A DNA stretch of 64,000 nt from Bradyrhizobium sp. CCGUVB1N3 (GCF_024199925.1 NZ_JANADR010000001.1:6203501-6267500); one strand, 5' to 3'. Positions 27,576-37,155 are shown, counted from the stretch's first letter. The notes: a model not told the origin generated them from the letters alone. Program-made: numbers and translations.

Positions 27576-30020
27576 ATGAACGAAGCCGAACAGAAGCCGG
27601 TCGACGCGGCCGCAAAGTCCTCCGGATGCGGATGTTCCGCCAAGGCTGCCCCAGTGGAAAAGCCCGCGGCATCATCTTGCTGCGGCGGCGATGGCGATCA
27701 CACCGGCCACGCCCATCATGCTGCGCCCGGCGACAAAGTCCGCGATCCCGTCTGCGGCATGACGGTCGATCCCGCGACATCGAAGCACCGCTGCGAACAT
27801 CACGGCGAGACCTTCCATTTCTGCTCCGCCGGCTGCCGCACCAAATTCGCAGCCGACCCCGCCAAGTATCTTGCGAAGGAGAAGGCATCCGAGCCCGAGA
27901 TGCCCGCGGGCACGATCTACACCTGCCCGATGCATCCGGAGATCCGCCAGGTCGGCCCCGGCAGCTGCCCGATCTGCGGCATGGCGCTGGAGCCGGAGGT
28001 GGCGAGCCTCGACACCGGGCCCAATCCCGAGCTCGCCGACATGACGCGGCGGTTCTGGATCGGCGGCGCCCTGGCGGTGCCGCCGGTCGTGCTGGAGATG
28101 GGTGGCCATCTCGCCGGCCCGCACAACTGGATCGATCCGACGCTCTCGAACTGGATCCAGCTCGTGTTCGCCACGCCCGTCGTGCTGTGGGCCGGCTGGC
28201 CGTTCTTCGTGCGCGGCTGGCAATCGCTCCTCACGCGCAACCTCAACATGTTCACGCTGATCGCGATGGGCACGGGCGTCGCCTACGTCTACAGCCTGTT
28301 CGGCACGCTGGCGCCGCAGATCTTCCCCGCGACCTTCAGGGGTCATGAGGGCGCGGTCGCGGTCTATTTCGAGGCGGCCGCGGTCATCACCGTGCTGGTG
28401 CTGCTCGGCCAGGTGCTGGAGCTGCGCGCCCGCGACGCAACCTCCGGCGCGATCAAGGCGCTGCTCCAGCTCGCGCCGAAAACCGCACGTCGCGTCGAGC
28501 CTGATGGCAGCGAGCACGAGGTCGAGATCGACACGCTTCATGCCGGCGACCGCCTGCGCGTCCGTCCCGGCGAGAAGGTGCCGGTCGACGGCATTCTGCT
28601 GGAGGGGCGGTCCTCGCTCGATGAATCCCTCATCACCGGCGAATCCATGCCGGTCACCAAGGAAGCCGGCACGAAAGTCATCGCCGGCACGCTGAACCAG
28701 TCCGGCAGCTTCATCATGCGTGCCGAAAAGGTCGGGCGCGAGACGCTGCTGTCGCAGATCGTGCAGATGGTCGCCGATGCCCAGCGCTCGCGCGCGCCGA
28801 TCCAGCGGCTCGCCGACCAGGTCGCCGGCTGGTTCGTGCCGACGGTGATCGCCGTCGCCATCACCGCCTTCGCCGCATGGGCCTGGTTCGGCCCCGAGCC
28901 GCGGCTCGCCTTCGGCCTGGTGGCCGCGGTCAGCGTGCTCATCATTGCCTGCCCCTGCGCACTGGGCCTCGCAACCCCGATGTCGATCATGGTTGGCGTC
29001 GGTCGCGGCGCGCAGGCCGGTGTCTTGATCAAGAACGCCGAGGCGCTCGAACGGATGGAGAAGATCGACACGCTCGTGGTCGACAAGACCGGCACGCTGA
29101 CCGAAGGCAAGCCGAAAGTCGTCGCGATCGTCCCGGCCGATGGTCATGCCGAGGATGACATCCTGCGTCTTGCCGCCAGCGTCGAGCGCGCCAGCGAGCA
29201 CCCGCTGGCCGATGCGATTCTGCGCGCGGCGAAGGAGAGGCAGCTCAGCATCAGCCAGGTCGACCAGTTCGACTCGCCGACCGGCAAGGGCGCGACCGGC
29301 AAGGTCGACGGCAAGACCGTCGTGCTCGGCAACGCAAAATATCTTGCCACGATCGGCATCGACACGACGCCGCTCGATGCGGAAGCGGAGCGGCTGCGCC
29401 AGGACGGCGCCACCGTCATCGACATGGCGATCGACGGCAGGCTGGCCGGGCTGTTCGCGATCGCCGATCCGGTCAAGGCGTCGACCCCGCAGGCCCTGAA
29501 GGCTCTCGCTGCCGAGGGCATCAAGGTGATCATGCTGACCGGCGACAACCGCACCACGGCAGAGGCCGTTGCGCGCAGGCTCGGAATCGCCGACGTCGAG
29601 GCGGAGGTGCTGCCGGATCAGAAGAGCGCGGTCGTGACCAGGCTTCAGGCATCGGGCCGTATCGTCGCGATGGCCGGCGACGGCGTCAACGACGCGCCGG
29701 CGCTGGCGGCAGCCGAGGTCGGCATCGCCATGGGCACGGGCACGGACGTGGCCATGGAAAGCGCCGGCGTCACCCTGCTGAAGGGCGATCTCACGGGCAT
29801 CGTTCGCGCGCGAAAACTGTCGCAGGCGACGATGCGCAACATCCGGCAAAACCTGTTCTTCGCCTTCATCTACAACGCGGCCGGCATCCCGATCGCGGCC
29901 GGCATCCTCTATCCGGCCCTCGGCATCCTGCTGTCGCCGATCATCGCGGCCGCCGCGATGGCGCTGTCGTCGGTCAGCGTTGTCGGCAACGCGCTGCGGC
30001 TTCGCGCAACACGGCTGTGA
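27576..30020 (+). CDS. copA: Cu(I)-exporting P1B-type ATPase with YHS and metal-binding N-domains
   Basis: The protein has 814 residues. The Cys/His-rich leader ([25 protein letters not shown]) precedes a YHS domain ([10 protein letters not shown] to HFCSAGC, residues 54-100) and a heavy-metal-binding domain ([20 protein letters not shown], 114-135). The ATPase core has [13 protein letters not shown] near 455, the phosphorylated Asp in [11 protein letters not shown] near 501, the SEHPLADAI nucleotide motif and [10 protein letters not shown] near 700. The CPC motif plus YNAAGIP and [11 protein letters not shown] mark Cu+ export (P1B-1). Instead of the usual CxxC HMA domain it has the YHS-type N-terminus. 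Control by the adjacent CsoR site is likely. Confidence 0.92.
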   Translation: MNEAEQKPVDAAAKSSGCGCSAKAAPVEKPAASSCCGGDGDHTGHAHHAAPGDKVRDPVCGMTVDPATSKHRCEHHGETFHFCSAGCRTKFAADPAKYLAKEKASEPEMPAGTIYTCPMHPEIRQVGPGSCPICGMALEPEVASLDTGPNPELADMTRRFWIGGALAVPPVVLEMGGHLAGPHNWIDPTLSNWIQLVFATPVVLWAGWPFFVRGWQSLLTRNLNMFTLIAMGTGVAYVYSLFGTLAPQIFPATFRGHEGAVAVYFEAAAVITVLVLLGQVLELRARDATSGAIKALLQLAPKTARRVEPDGSEHEVEIDTLHAGDRLRVRPGEKVPVDGILLEGRSSLDESLITGESMPVTKEAGTKVIAGTLNQSGSFIMRAEKVGRETLLSQIVQMVADAQRSRAPIQRLADQVAGWFVPTVIAVAITAFAAWAWFGPEPRLAFGLVAAVSVLIIACPCALGLATPMSIMVGVGRGAQAGVLIKNAEALERMEKIDTLVVDKTGTLTEGKPKVVAIVPADGHAEDDILRLAASVERASEHPLADAILRAAKERQLSISQVDQFDSPTGKGATGKVDGKTVVLGNAKYLATIGIDTTPLDAEAERLRQDGATVIDMAIDGRLAGLFAIADPVKASTPQALKALAAEGIKVIMLTGDNRTTAEAVARRLGIADVEAEVLPDQKSAVVTRLQASGRIVAMAGDGVNDAPALAAAEVGIAMGTGTDVAMESAGVTLLKGDLTGIVRARKLSQATMRNIRQNLFFAFIYNAAGIPIAAGILYPALGILLSPIIAAAAMALSSVSVVGNALRLRATRL

Positions 30021-30029
30021 GGGTGTACT

Positions 30030-30173
30030 CCCTCTCCCCGTTCTTACGGGGAGAGGGTTGGGGTGAGGGGCCGCCTCCACATAACTGGTAAGAGATGGGC
30101 TCGCGGAGAGTCCCCCTCACCCGGAATTCAAGCTACGCTTGAATTCCGACCCCTCCCCGCAAGCGGGGCGAGG
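30030..30173. repeat. CTCTCCCCG-type dispersed repeat with three hairpins
   Basis: CCCTCTCCCCG/CGGGGAGAGGG (11-bp stem, loop TTCTTA) opens the unit. CGGAATTCAAGC/GCTTGAATTCCG (12-bp stem, loop TAC) lies at 30122-30148, and a CCCCGC/GCGGGG stem closes it. It lies between copA and nikR, so it may limit readthrough. Confidence 0.8.
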
Positions 30174-30207
30174 TTAGAACAGCGCGGCTGAGGCACGGGA
30201 GTATTTG

Positions 30208-30654
30208 ATGCAGCGGGTTACGATCACGATCGAGGATGATTTGCTGGCGGAGATCGATGCCGCGGCTGCGGCACGCGGCTACCAGAACCGCTCCGAGATC
30301 ATCCGCGACCTCGCCAGGGCCGGGTTGCAGCAGACGGCGGAGGACACCGCGCAGACCGGCCCCTGCGTCGCCGGCCTCGTCTATGTCTACGACCACGCGG
30401 CGCGCGACCTCTCCAAGCGCCTGGTGCAGGAATTCCACGGCCATCACGACCTCGCGCTGGCGACGCTGCACGTCCATCTCGACGACGACAATTGCATGGA
30501 GATGACGGCGCTGAGGGGATCCGCCGACGAGGTCAAGCATTTCGCCGACCACATCATCGCCGAACGCGGCGTGCGCTACGGCCGCGTGGTGATGATCCCG
30601 ACGGGCGAAGGAAAACAAACGAAGGTACGCAAGCACGCGCATAAGCATGGATAG
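30208..30654 (+). CDS. nikR: Nickel-responsive regulator NikR
   Basis: This 148-residue regulator has an N-terminal ribbon-helix-helix DNA-binding region (QRVTITIEDDLLAEID, residues 2-17) and a C-terminal ACT-like domain. The high-affinity Ni site is complete: H77, H88, H90 and C96 (FHGHHDL, LHVHLDDDNCMEM), matching E. coli H76/H87/H89/C95. It would repress nickel uptake when Ni is high. No nik transporter or palindromic NikR site was seen in the window, so its target is elsewhere. ATG 30208 was chosen over an adjacent TTG. Confidence 0.95.
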   Translation: MQRVTITIEDDLLAEIDAAAAARGYQNRSEIIRDLARAGLQQTAEDTAQTGPCVAGLVYVYDHAARDLSKRLVQEFHGHHDLALATLHVHLDDDNCMEMTALRGSADEVKHFADHIIAERGVRYGRVVMIPTGEGKQTKVRKHAHKHG

Positions 30655-30670
30655 CCCGCGTACGCGCTGC

Positions 30671-30701
30671 GTCCCCCTCTCCCCAGCGGGGAGAGGGGGA
30701 C
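30671..30701. terminator. Strong hairpin after nikR
   Basis: GTCCCCCTCTCCCC pairs perfectly with GGGGAGAGGGGGAC (14 bp) around AGC. It begins 17 bases past the nikR stop. There is no T run, but it is probably the functional transcript end together with the following repeat. Confidence 0.65.
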
Positions 30702-30760
30702 AGAGTCCTCGGCTCACTCCCGTTTCAACCAAAAGCCATCGTGCTTTGAAGCACGAAGAG

Positions 30761-30846
30761 ATCAAGATGAATCGTCATCGCGCTTCAGGTTGTTGTTTGC
30801 GCATGATCTTTCCGGAAAACCGCTTCGCACTTTCCCGGATCATGCC
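30761..30846. repeat. Intact GAGCATGAT-type palindromic repeat
   Basis: GATGAATCGTCATCGCGCTT, then CAGGTTGTTGTTTG, then the inverted arms GCATGATC...GATCATGC around AAAACCGCTTCGCAC. This intact copy shows what the IS at 838-2325 interrupted. It ends exactly at the stop codon of the porin-like gene and fills a convergent gap. Confidence 0.88.
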
Positions 30847-31599
30847 TTAGTAGCGCGCGGCGATCGGCGTGGCGTAACCGCCGAACCGGTAGTTGAAGCG
30901 CACGGTGACCATATCGACATCCTGGCTGATCCGGTCGTTGAGGATGCCTGCAAGGCGCGGATCGACCACGGAGAAGGAGTTGTTCGCGTGCCCCATCCAC
31001 AGATGGTCGTATTCAAAACCGACCGACCAGTTGGGTGCGAAGCCATACTCAAAGCCGACACCCAGCGTGCCGCCCCAGCGCGTGTTGCTCGCCGACACCA
31101 GACCGATCCCGGTGATGTTGTCGAATATTGTAAAGCGATTGCTGGTCACGGCCGCGCCGCCCTTCACGTAGAGCAGTGCCGCGTTCCACGCCCAACCGAG
31201 TTGGCCGGTGAAGAGGCCGATGCCGTCGGTTTTCACCGTGGTTGATAGCGTTTGATTGAACAGGCTGGCGCGCGTATTGCTGAGGTCAGCCCAATCGCCT
31301 TGTGCTTCCAATCCGAACACAAACTGATTGGTTTGCCAGCGATATCCGAGCTGTCCGCCGACAACGCCGCCGGAACGATCACGGCAACCGCTGGCGACGG
31401 TTCCTGCGACCGTGACGAAATCCACGCAGTTGTGGCTTTGCCCCCATCCGCCGTTGCCACCAATATAGAACCCGCTCCAATTGTAGATCGTCGCGATCGG
31501 GGCCGGTGGCGGCGCCTTGACGGCCATGTCGGCGGCCGATGCGGGAGCAGCCATGCCCATGGCCACGAGGCCGACTGCGGCGAGCAAAAACTTCGTCAT
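30847..31599 (-). CDS. Outer-membrane beta-barrel protein (Omp25/Omp31-like)
   Basis: This is a 250-residue protein with a signal peptide (LLAAVGLVAMGMAAPASA, cleavage after ASA near residue 22). The mature part begins ADMAVKAPPPAP, then YNWSGFYIGGNGGWG, the typical start of rhizobial Omp25/RopB-like barrels. Alternating beta strands and GVGFEYGFAPNWSVGFEYDH are typical. It ends VRFNYRFGGYATPIAARY rather than with a plain C-terminal Phe. It probably serves outer-membrane structure. Its 306-bp upstream region carries no gene. Confidence 0.82.
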   Translation of the reverse strand: MTKFLLAAVGLVAMGMAAPASAADMAVKAPPPAPIATIYNWSGFYIGGNGGWGQSHNCVDFVTVAGTVASGCRDRSGGVVGGQLGYRWQTNQFVFGLEAQGDWADLSNTRASLFNQTLSTTVKTDGIGLFTGQLGWAWNAALLYVKGGAAVTSNRFTIFDNITGIGLVSASNTRWGGTLGVGFEYGFAPNWSVGFEYDHLWMGHANNSFSVVDPRLAGILNDRISQDVDMVTVRFNYRFGGYATPIAARY

Positions 31600-31905
31600 C
31601 CTATTGTCTCCGTGTCCCTTAGTGGAGGTCTTCTTAAACAACCTCTTCCGCACGATTGCGTGCATATCTCTCTCATTCCACCCGCAAGTTTAGTTGCGTC
31701 GGGCCTAAGTCCCGTAACAAAATGGCAACACCCAAGCGCAATCGATAATTGCAGTGACAGTCATCCGACGCGCGTTGCTCCGTCGCCGTCAGGACGCTAC
31801 GGCGGTTCAGCCAAGCCCGGCAGACGGCGCGCCAAGCCCGTTGCCGGCGACATCATTATCGTCGCTCGTTCAGCATGGCAGCGCGTACGCGGCTTCACGG
31901 CGCCT
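31600..31905. other. Non-coding upstream region of the beta-barrel gene
   Basis: No ORF with coding character was found. The stretch is moderately AT-richer than neighbours and contains the short inverted repeat CGCAA-GTTTAG-TTGCG near 31683. It probably holds the promoter and 5' leader of the outer-membrane gene, which is read leftward. Confidence 0.5.
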
Positions 31906-32937
31906 TCAAGGAAGACCGGCTTCGATTGAAAACAACCCCAGCCCTGCCTTGACCTCATCGAGCGTCGCCTGCGTGATGCGTTTCGCACGCTCGGTTCCTT
32001 TGCGTAGCTCTGCGAGCACGTAGGATTGATCCTGCGCGAGCCGGTGTCGGCGTTCCCGGATCGGCGCGAGCAAGGCTTGCAAGATATCCTCGAGGCGCTT
32101 CTTGACCTTGACGTCGCCGAGGCCCCCTGCCCGATAGCGCGCCTTCAGGTCATCCACTTCGGCCTGATCCTCGGCGAATGCGTCGAGATAGGTGAAGACG
32201 ACATTGCCCTCGACCTGTCCGGGGTCGCTGGCCCTGACATGTCCGGGGTCGGTGTACATTTTGCGCACGGCTTCGCGAATTTCGTCCGGGGACGCCGACA
32301 GCGCGATGCTATTGCCCAGCGACTTGCTCATCTTCGCCCGGCCGTCGATGCCGGGAAGCCGGCCCGTGGTCGGGATCATCGCCTTGGCTTCGGGCAGCAA
32401 CTCGCGTCCGACCTGGCGGTTGATCCGCCGCACGATCTCGTTGGTCTGCTCGATCATCGGCGCCTGATCCTCTCCAACCGGAACGACGCTCGCCCTGAAC
32501 GCGGTGATATCAGCGGCCTGCGCGACGGGATAGCAGAGGAAGCCGGCCGGGATGTCGCGCTCGAAGCCGCGCGTCTGGATTTCCGCCTTGACCGTCGGGT
32601 TGCGCTCCAGCCGCGCCACGGTGACGAAGTTCAGATAGAGCAGCGACAGCTCCGCCAGCGCCGGCAACGCCGATTGCAGGCAGATCGTCGTCTCGCGGGG
32701 ATCGATGCCGACGGCGAGATAGTCCAGCGCGACCTCGATGACGTTGCGCTTCACCTTGTCGGGATCGTCCGCATTGTCGGTCAGCGCCTGGCTGTCGGCG
32801 ATGAGGACGTATTGCCGGTGCGACCGCTGCAGCGCGACGCGATTTCGCAGCGAGCCCGCATAGTGCCCGAGATGCAGCGGGCCGGTGGGGCGATCACCGG
32901 TCAGGATGATCGGCTTTTCTTGCGCAGGGCAAAGCAT
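31906..32937 (-). CDS. trpS: Tryptophanyl-tRNA synthetase, divergent form
   Basis: This class I synthetase of 343 residues has [14 protein letters not shown] as its HIGH motif and [13 protein letters not shown] as [44 protein letters not shown] and [15 protein letters not shown] confirm TrpRS. The N-terminus ([16 protein letters not shown]) differs from the usual proteobacterial VFSGVQPTGNLHLGNY pattern, which suggests the divergent second TrpRS found in some bacteria. Whether this genome also has a standard copy cannot be judged here. MLCPAQEKP was chosen as start. Confidence 0.88.
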   Translation of the reverse strand: MLCPAQEKPIILTGDRPTGPLHLGHYAGSLRNRVALQRSHRQYVLIADSQALTDNADDPDKVKRNVIEVALDYLAVGIDPRETTICLQSALPALAELSLLYLNFVTVARLERNPTVKAEIQTRGFERDIPAGFLCYPVAQAADITAFRASVVPVGEDQAPMIEQTNEIVRRINRQVGRELLPEAKAMIPTTGRLPGIDGRAKMSKSLGNSIALSASPDEIREAVRKMYTDPGHVRASDPGQVEGNVVFTYLDAFAEDQAEVDDLKARYRAGGLGDVKVKKRLEDILQALLAPIRERRHRLAQDQSYVLAELRKGTERAKRITQATLDEVKAGLGLFSIEAGLP

Positions 32938-33161
32938 TGACGTCTCCGGAATTGGAGCCGCCGCGCTTCGACAGTGGGTTCTTGGGATGACGACCATGCC
33001 GAACACGGCGGCGATGGTCGAATGAAAGACATGACGACGCGCCGCTCCTTCAGAAGGAGCGCCACCAGGTGCGTATGGAAGGGTTCACCGCGTCGATCAT
33101 ATCAGCTTATTCGCACAATCCACCGGCGCGCATCAAGAGCGTTCATCAAGGCCTGCAACGA

Positions 33162-33190
33162 CCCTCTCCCCGCGAAGAGCGGGGAGAGGG
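33162..33190. terminator. Hairpin downstream of the S53 peptidase gene
   Basis: CCCTCTCCCCGC pairs with GCGGGGAGAGGG (12 bp, loop GAAGA). It stands 16 bases beyond the S53 stop on the minus strand. It is another member of the CTCTCCCCG family. Confidence 0.65.
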
Positions 33191-33205
33191 AGAAGCACAC
33201 GTGAA

Positions 33206-34849
33206 TCACGCCGCCAGCAGATCCTGCAACGCCGTGCCGTTGGGAACGCCGAGGCCGGAGCAGGCGTCCCAGCCGGGGCCGGCCTTGTACATGCCGTGCA
33301 ACTGACCGGTGATGTCGTTGTTGCCGCTCGTGATGTCGCGGAACGCGCCTTGCGCGCTGGCTGCGTAGATCAGCGGATTGATGAAACCGACCGTCTTGCC
33401 GAATTTCTTGGTGGTCGCTTCATTGATCCGCGCGATCAACCCGGCCATCAGCGGCGCCACCGCGCTGGTGCCGCCGATCGTGGCGCCGGCGCCATTGAGG
33501 AAGATCTGATAGCCGGTGGCCGGATCGGCGTCGCCCGCGACGTCGGGCACACCGCGCCCGCTGTGATGCGCCGGCGATTTCGGGACGTGGGCGTTGGCCT
33601 GGTATTTCGGCTGGGCGAACACGACGCTGACGCCGCCGCCACCCGCTCCATCTTCCGGCCCCCCGTTCCAGACCACCTCCTGGATCTGGCCGTTCGACGC
33701 CTTGAGATTGGTGCCGCCGCAGGCCAGTGCAAACGGGCTCGACGCCGGGAAATCCGCGTGCGGCTTGCCGTCCCAACCTTGGCCCATGTCGGCCGAGCCG
33801 TTGTCGCCGGAGGCAACGCAGACCGTGACGCCCATCGCGGCTGCGTCGCGGATCGCCTCGTTGAGACCGTCGAGGAACTGTTGCGAGTTCTCCGGATCTT
33901 CGGGGCCACCCCAGCTGATCGAGATCACCGAGGGTTTTCGCGCGCTGTCGTGGACTGCGGCCTTCACCGCATCGATGAAGCCGTTGGTGGTGTTGGGCGC
34001 AAAATAGACCACGATATTGGCGTCAGGCGCGATCGCGCCGGCCACCTCGATGTCGAGCACGACCTCGCCGTCGGCTTCGGAATGGCCGGGCTTGTTGGCT
34101 CCGCCGTCGACGCTCGCCGGCGCGATATGCGGCATCGGGATTCCGGCCTTCTTGAAGAACGTCTTCAGGTCCGACGTCTTGTAACCGGCGCCGGTCGGCT
34201 TTCCCTTCTGGTCGATGTCGTTGAGCTCGATGATGGCGATGCACTGGCCGGCGCCGGTCTCGCCGTCCGGGAAGTCGTAGAGCTGGGCGATCTGCTCGAC
34301 CGAGAAGCTGCGGCTCTGCGCCGCGTGCGCGATCGCCGCCCGTCCGATCCGCTTGTGCCGGAAGTGCGGACGCGCGACCGGACGATTGTCGAGCCCGTGC
34401 ACGCCAATGACGATACCCTCGAGCTCGGCCGGAATCTGCACGCTGCCCTTGCGCATCCGATAGGTCGCGCCCTCGTGCTTGACCTTGTTGAGCTTGACGC
34501 CGAAGGCCGCGCTGAGCGCCTTCACCGTGCCGGTCAGCTTCACCGTGCGCGAGGCCAGATGCACGCTCTTGACGTTGAGATCGTGGTGATGGGCGAAATT
34601 GTCGATCTTGGCGACATCGGCGGGATTGGCGCCCATCTGCTCCGCAAATTCGCTGCGCGAAAGATATTGCCGTTCGCGCGGCAATTGCGCACCCAGCGTC
34701 ATGACGGTCTCGTCGTCGGAGCGCTTGGCGCGCAGGCGGACGCTGATCTCGATCTCCTGCTTGGGATCGGCTGCGCCAACCAGCTTGGCTCCCTTCGGCA
34801 ACTTCCGTGCGCTGTTCGCCAGTGCCACGCGCTTGATCGTGCCTGCCAT
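33206..34849 (-). CDS. S53 family (sedolisin/kumamolisin-like) serine-carboxyl peptidase
   Basis: The protein has 547 residues. The first 170 or so form the pro-domain (RSEFAEQMGANPADVAKIDN, then VKLNKVKHEGATYR). The catalytic domain shows GEVVLDIEVAGAIAP near 263 (Glu and Asp of the acid pair), SGDNGSAD near 350 (oxyanion Asp) and IGGTSAVAPLMAGLIAR near 462 (nucleophile Ser). A Ca-binding segment (DITSGNND) lies near the end. S53 enzymes work at acid pH and are usually secreted and self-activated, but no signal peptide is visible (MAGTIKRVALANSARKLP). The gene is divergent from a nucleoside-phosphorylase-like gene, with an inverted repeat between. Confidence 0.9.
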   Translation of the reverse strand: MAGTIKRVALANSARKLPKGAKLVGAADPKQEIEISVRLRAKRSDDETVMTLGAQLPRERQYLSRSEFAEQMGANPADVAKIDNFAHHHDLNVKSVHLASRTVKLTGTVKALSAAFGVKLNKVKHEGATYRMRKGSVQIPAELEGIVIGVHGLDNRPVARPHFRHKRIGRAAIAHAAQSRSFSVEQIAQLYDFPDGETGAGQCIAIIELNDIDQKGKPTGAGYKTSDLKTFFKKAGIPMPHIAPASVDGGANKPGHSEADGEVVLDIEVAGAIAPDANIVVYFAPNTTNGFIDAVKAAVHDSARKPSVISISWGGPEDPENSQQFLDGLNEAIRDAAAMGVTVCVASGDNGSADMGQGWDGKPHADFPASSPFALACGGTNLKASNGQIQEVVWNGGPEDGAGGGGVSVVFAQPKYQANAHVPKSPAHHSGRGVPDVAGDADPATGYQIFLNGAGATIGGTSAVAPLMAGLIARINEATTKKFGKTVGFINPLIYAASAQGAFRDITSGNNDITGQLHGMYKAGPGWDACSGLGVPNGTALQDLLAA

Positions 34850-35001
34850 GACTTCCTCCGTTTGTGATTGGAAGGGCGATTGCCGGTATTCAACTATAGG
34901 TGTAAGCTGAAGCCGGAATTGGTTCAGATATTGAGTGACATTTTTTCAGAAAAACCTTTGTCTTACCGATCAAAATATCGACAGCCTCAATCCGGAACAA
35001 A

Positions 35002-35026
35002 ATTGGTCAGCGGCTCGGACCAATTG
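35002..35026. promoter_or_regulatory. Inverted repeat in a divergent promoter region, candidate operator
   Basis: AATTGGTC-AGCGGCTCGGA... closes with GACCAATT: an 8-bp perfect inverted repeat with a 9-bp spacer. A related, weaker site (TCGGTC...CGACCAA) lies about 50 bp to the right. The surrounding 270 bp between the S53 gene and the phosphorylase-like gene is unusually AT-rich for this window. The regulator is unknown. Confidence 0.45.
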
Positions 35027-35119
35027 ATATCCGCGAACTCGATTTAAAATTGCAACCGTCGGTCCGCTTGGCCGACCAATGGAAGATACTGTCAAAATCA
35101 ATTGGCGCAGGAGCGTGCG

Positions 35120-36292
35120 ATGCTGGCTGACCGCAAATGGGTTCAGAGAAATCTGGGTTTCGATCCGATCACGACGCCGCCGCCGCGCGACACCTTTACC
35201 GTCAAGCGTCTGGCGGACGCGGCGGTGAAGCGGTCCGCAAAAGTTTCTCCGGAAGATTTTCAGCGCGAGATCATCGACTTCGATTCGGAATCGCCGGCGG
35301 GCCGCGAGTTCATGGCCTTCTCGACGGCGACCGGACTGTCGCGCTTCACCGACATTCCCTGGCCGAAGGGGCTCGCGCCGCAGACCGGGCCGAAGCCGAG
35401 AGGCAACGGCAACAGCCCGTTGCCGCGCGCGGACGTGCTGGTGGTAACCTGGACCGTCGACGAGGGCCATGCGCTCAGCCGCGTGCTGACCCCGGGCAAG
35501 GACTCCCGCAACGACTACCTGCCCTACAAGCACAATTTCGCGACTATCTCCAAGAAGATGCGCAACGGCTGCCCGGCCATGGAGCTGAAGCGGCTCGGCA
35601 CCTACTGGACCACGACGATCGGCAAGAAGAAGGTCGTGATCTTCAAGTCCGATTCGCACATGTCGCAGGACGGCCCGCAATTGCCGAACATCGACGTCTG
35701 GCGCCAGATCATCCAGGAGGTGCAGCCTTCGCTCGTCATCACCACGGGAACCGCCGGCGGCATCGGCAAGGAGGTCGAGGTCGGCGACGTCATCGTCAGC
35801 CCGATCGTTCGCTTCGACTGCCTGTCGAAATTCAAGAAGCAGCCGTTCGCGCAGGAGCATTTTTCGAGCAAGTCGGCGAAGACGACGCGCTTTGCAGAGG
35901 CCAAGACGCTGTTCAAGGCCAATGCCGGGCAACTGCCGAAGGACAATACGCGGCCGCCAAAAATCTTCGTGGTGAAGCCGAGCGGATTGAGTTCCTCCGT
36001 GGTCACCACCGATTTCTTCGGCTTCGACACCTCGGACAATCACTTCCATCTCCAGGGTCTCGGCGACGTCTCCGAGATGGGCGATGCGATCCTCGGGCTC
36101 GTCGCCAAGGACATGGGCGAGAAGGCGCCGCGCTGGCTTGCGATCCGCAACGTGTCCGACCCGCAGATCAAGGCCGAGGGCACGCTGAAGCAGCAGGAGC
36201 AGGTCGCCGCCCAGATCTACAAGGGGTTCGGCCGCTGGAGCTCGGTCTGCAGCGCGATCACCTGCTGGGCCAGCATCGCGGCCGAAAAATAG
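35120..36292 (+). CDS. Nucleoside phosphorylase-superfamily protein with N-terminal extension
   Basis: The protein has 390 residues. Residues 1-110 are an extension without recognisable domain. The rest fits the PNP_UDP fold: ADVLVVTWTVDEGHAL opens it, SLVITTGTAGGIGKEVEVGD is the phosphate/ribose loop, VGDVIVSPIVRF follows, and SEMGDAILGLVAKDMG plus WLAIRNVSDPQI supply the Glu-Met and Asp region. It may be a nucleosidase or phosphorylase; the base is unknown. CAGGAG lies 6 bases before ATG 35120, so this start was preferred over TTG 35102. Such domains also occur as effectors in bacterial conflict systems, but nothing nearby proves that. Confidence 0.65.
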   Translation: MLADRKWVQRNLGFDPITTPPPRDTFTVKRLADAAVKRSAKVSPEDFQREIIDFDSESPAGREFMAFSTATGLSRFTDIPWPKGLAPQTGPKPRGNGNSPLPRADVLVVTWTVDEGHALSRVLTPGKDSRNDYLPYKHNFATISKKMRNGCPAMELKRLGTYWTTTIGKKKVVIFKSDSHMSQDGPQLPNIDVWRQIIQEVQPSLVITTGTAGGIGKEVEVGDVIVSPIVRFDCLSKFKKQPFAQEHFSSKSAKTTRFAEAKTLFKANAGQLPKDNTRPPKIFVVKPSGLSSSVVTTDFFGFDTSDNHFHLQGLGDVSEMGDAILGLVAKDMGEKAPRWLAIRNVSDPQIKAEGTLKQQEQVAAQIYKGFGRWSSVCSAITCWASIAAEK

Positions 36293-36381
36293 GCCCCCGG
36301 ATCGCAGCAGGTCAGCCTCCCTTGCCGAAAGGCGTCGGCATGTCTACCTCTCGCGAGTGAATTCCCGTGAGAGGTACCCCG

Positions 36382-37122
36382 ATGCTTGATGCCGCCGTCA
36401 AGGCGCTGTCGCAGATCATCTCGCCGCCGATGCGCTCGATCCTGTGGCGCTCGATCGGCGTCGCGCTCGTGCTGATCACCGTGCTGGCGATCGGCTTGCA
36501 GCGGCTGCTGAGCTGGTTTGCCACTTATGGCGAGGTCTGGCTCGAGGGGCTGCTCGGCCCCGGCTGGCACTCCGCGCTGGAAGTGCTCTCCTGGATTGTC
36601 TCGATCGCGGCCGGCCTTGGCGTGGTGTTCGGCGGCATCTTCCTGATGCCCGCGATCACCTCGCTGGTGGCGAGCCTGTTCGTCGACGACGTCGCCGATC
36701 ACGTCGAGCGCGAGCACTATCCGGCCGAACGGCCCGGCGTCGCGCTGCCGTTTACGATGGCGATCCACGAGGGCGTCAAGACGGCGCTGCTGACCATCCT
36801 GGTCTATCTGATCGTGCTGCCCTTCGTGTTCCTGGCCGGCGCCGGCTTCCTGATCTTCTTCCTCGCCACCGCATGGCTGCTGGGCCGCGAATATTTCGAG
36901 CTCGCCGCCATGCGCTTCCGTTCGCCGGAGGAAGCCAAGGCGATGCGGCGCGACAACGCCGCGACGATCTTCGCCGCCGGCCTGATCATCGCCGCCTTCG
37001 TCTCGATCCCGATCGTCAACCTGGCGACGCCGATCTTCGGCATGGCCTTCATGGTCCACATGCACAAGCGCCTGTCCGGCTCGCGGCCGGAGCTGATCGA
37101 GCCAGCGCGGTTCATGCGCTAA
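36382..37122 (+). CDS. EI24/CysZ-like integral membrane protein
   Basis: This 246-residue polytopic protein begins MLDAAVKALSQIISPPMRSI. Hydrophobic segments lie near 25-50, 75-100, 140-170 and 195-225, and the DDVADHVEREHYP loop with LATAWLLGREYFELAAMRF matches the EI24 domain (PF07264). E. coli CysZ, of this family, conducts sulfate. The rhizobial members are uncharacterised. GAGAGG stands 7 bases before the ATG, which favours it over an upstream GTG. It converges on the MFS gene with a repeat between. Confidence 0.75.
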   Translation: MLDAAVKALSQIISPPMRSILWRSIGVALVLITVLAIGLQRLLSWFATYGEVWLEGLLGPGWHSALEVLSWIVSIAAGLGVVFGGIFLMPAITSLVASLFVDDVADHVEREHYPAERPGVALPFTMAIHEGVKTALLTILVYLIVLPFVFLAGAGFLIFFLATAWLLGREYFELAAMRFRSPEEAKAMRRDNAATIFAAGLIIAAFVSIPIVNLATPIFGMAFMVHMHKRLSGSRPELIEPARFMR

Positions 37123-37155
37123 AGCGCGACGTCGCATCCGAAAAGTCGGTGCGCT

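Noticed and set aside
27672..30080. 802-codon open frame opposite copA
   Set aside because: It is antisense to a certain gene. Its sequence is low-complexity Arg/Asp/His with no motif.
33296..34867. 523-codon plus-strand frame opposite the S53 peptidase
   Set aside because: It lacks any recognisable pattern, while the S53 catalytic motifs on the minus strand are complete.
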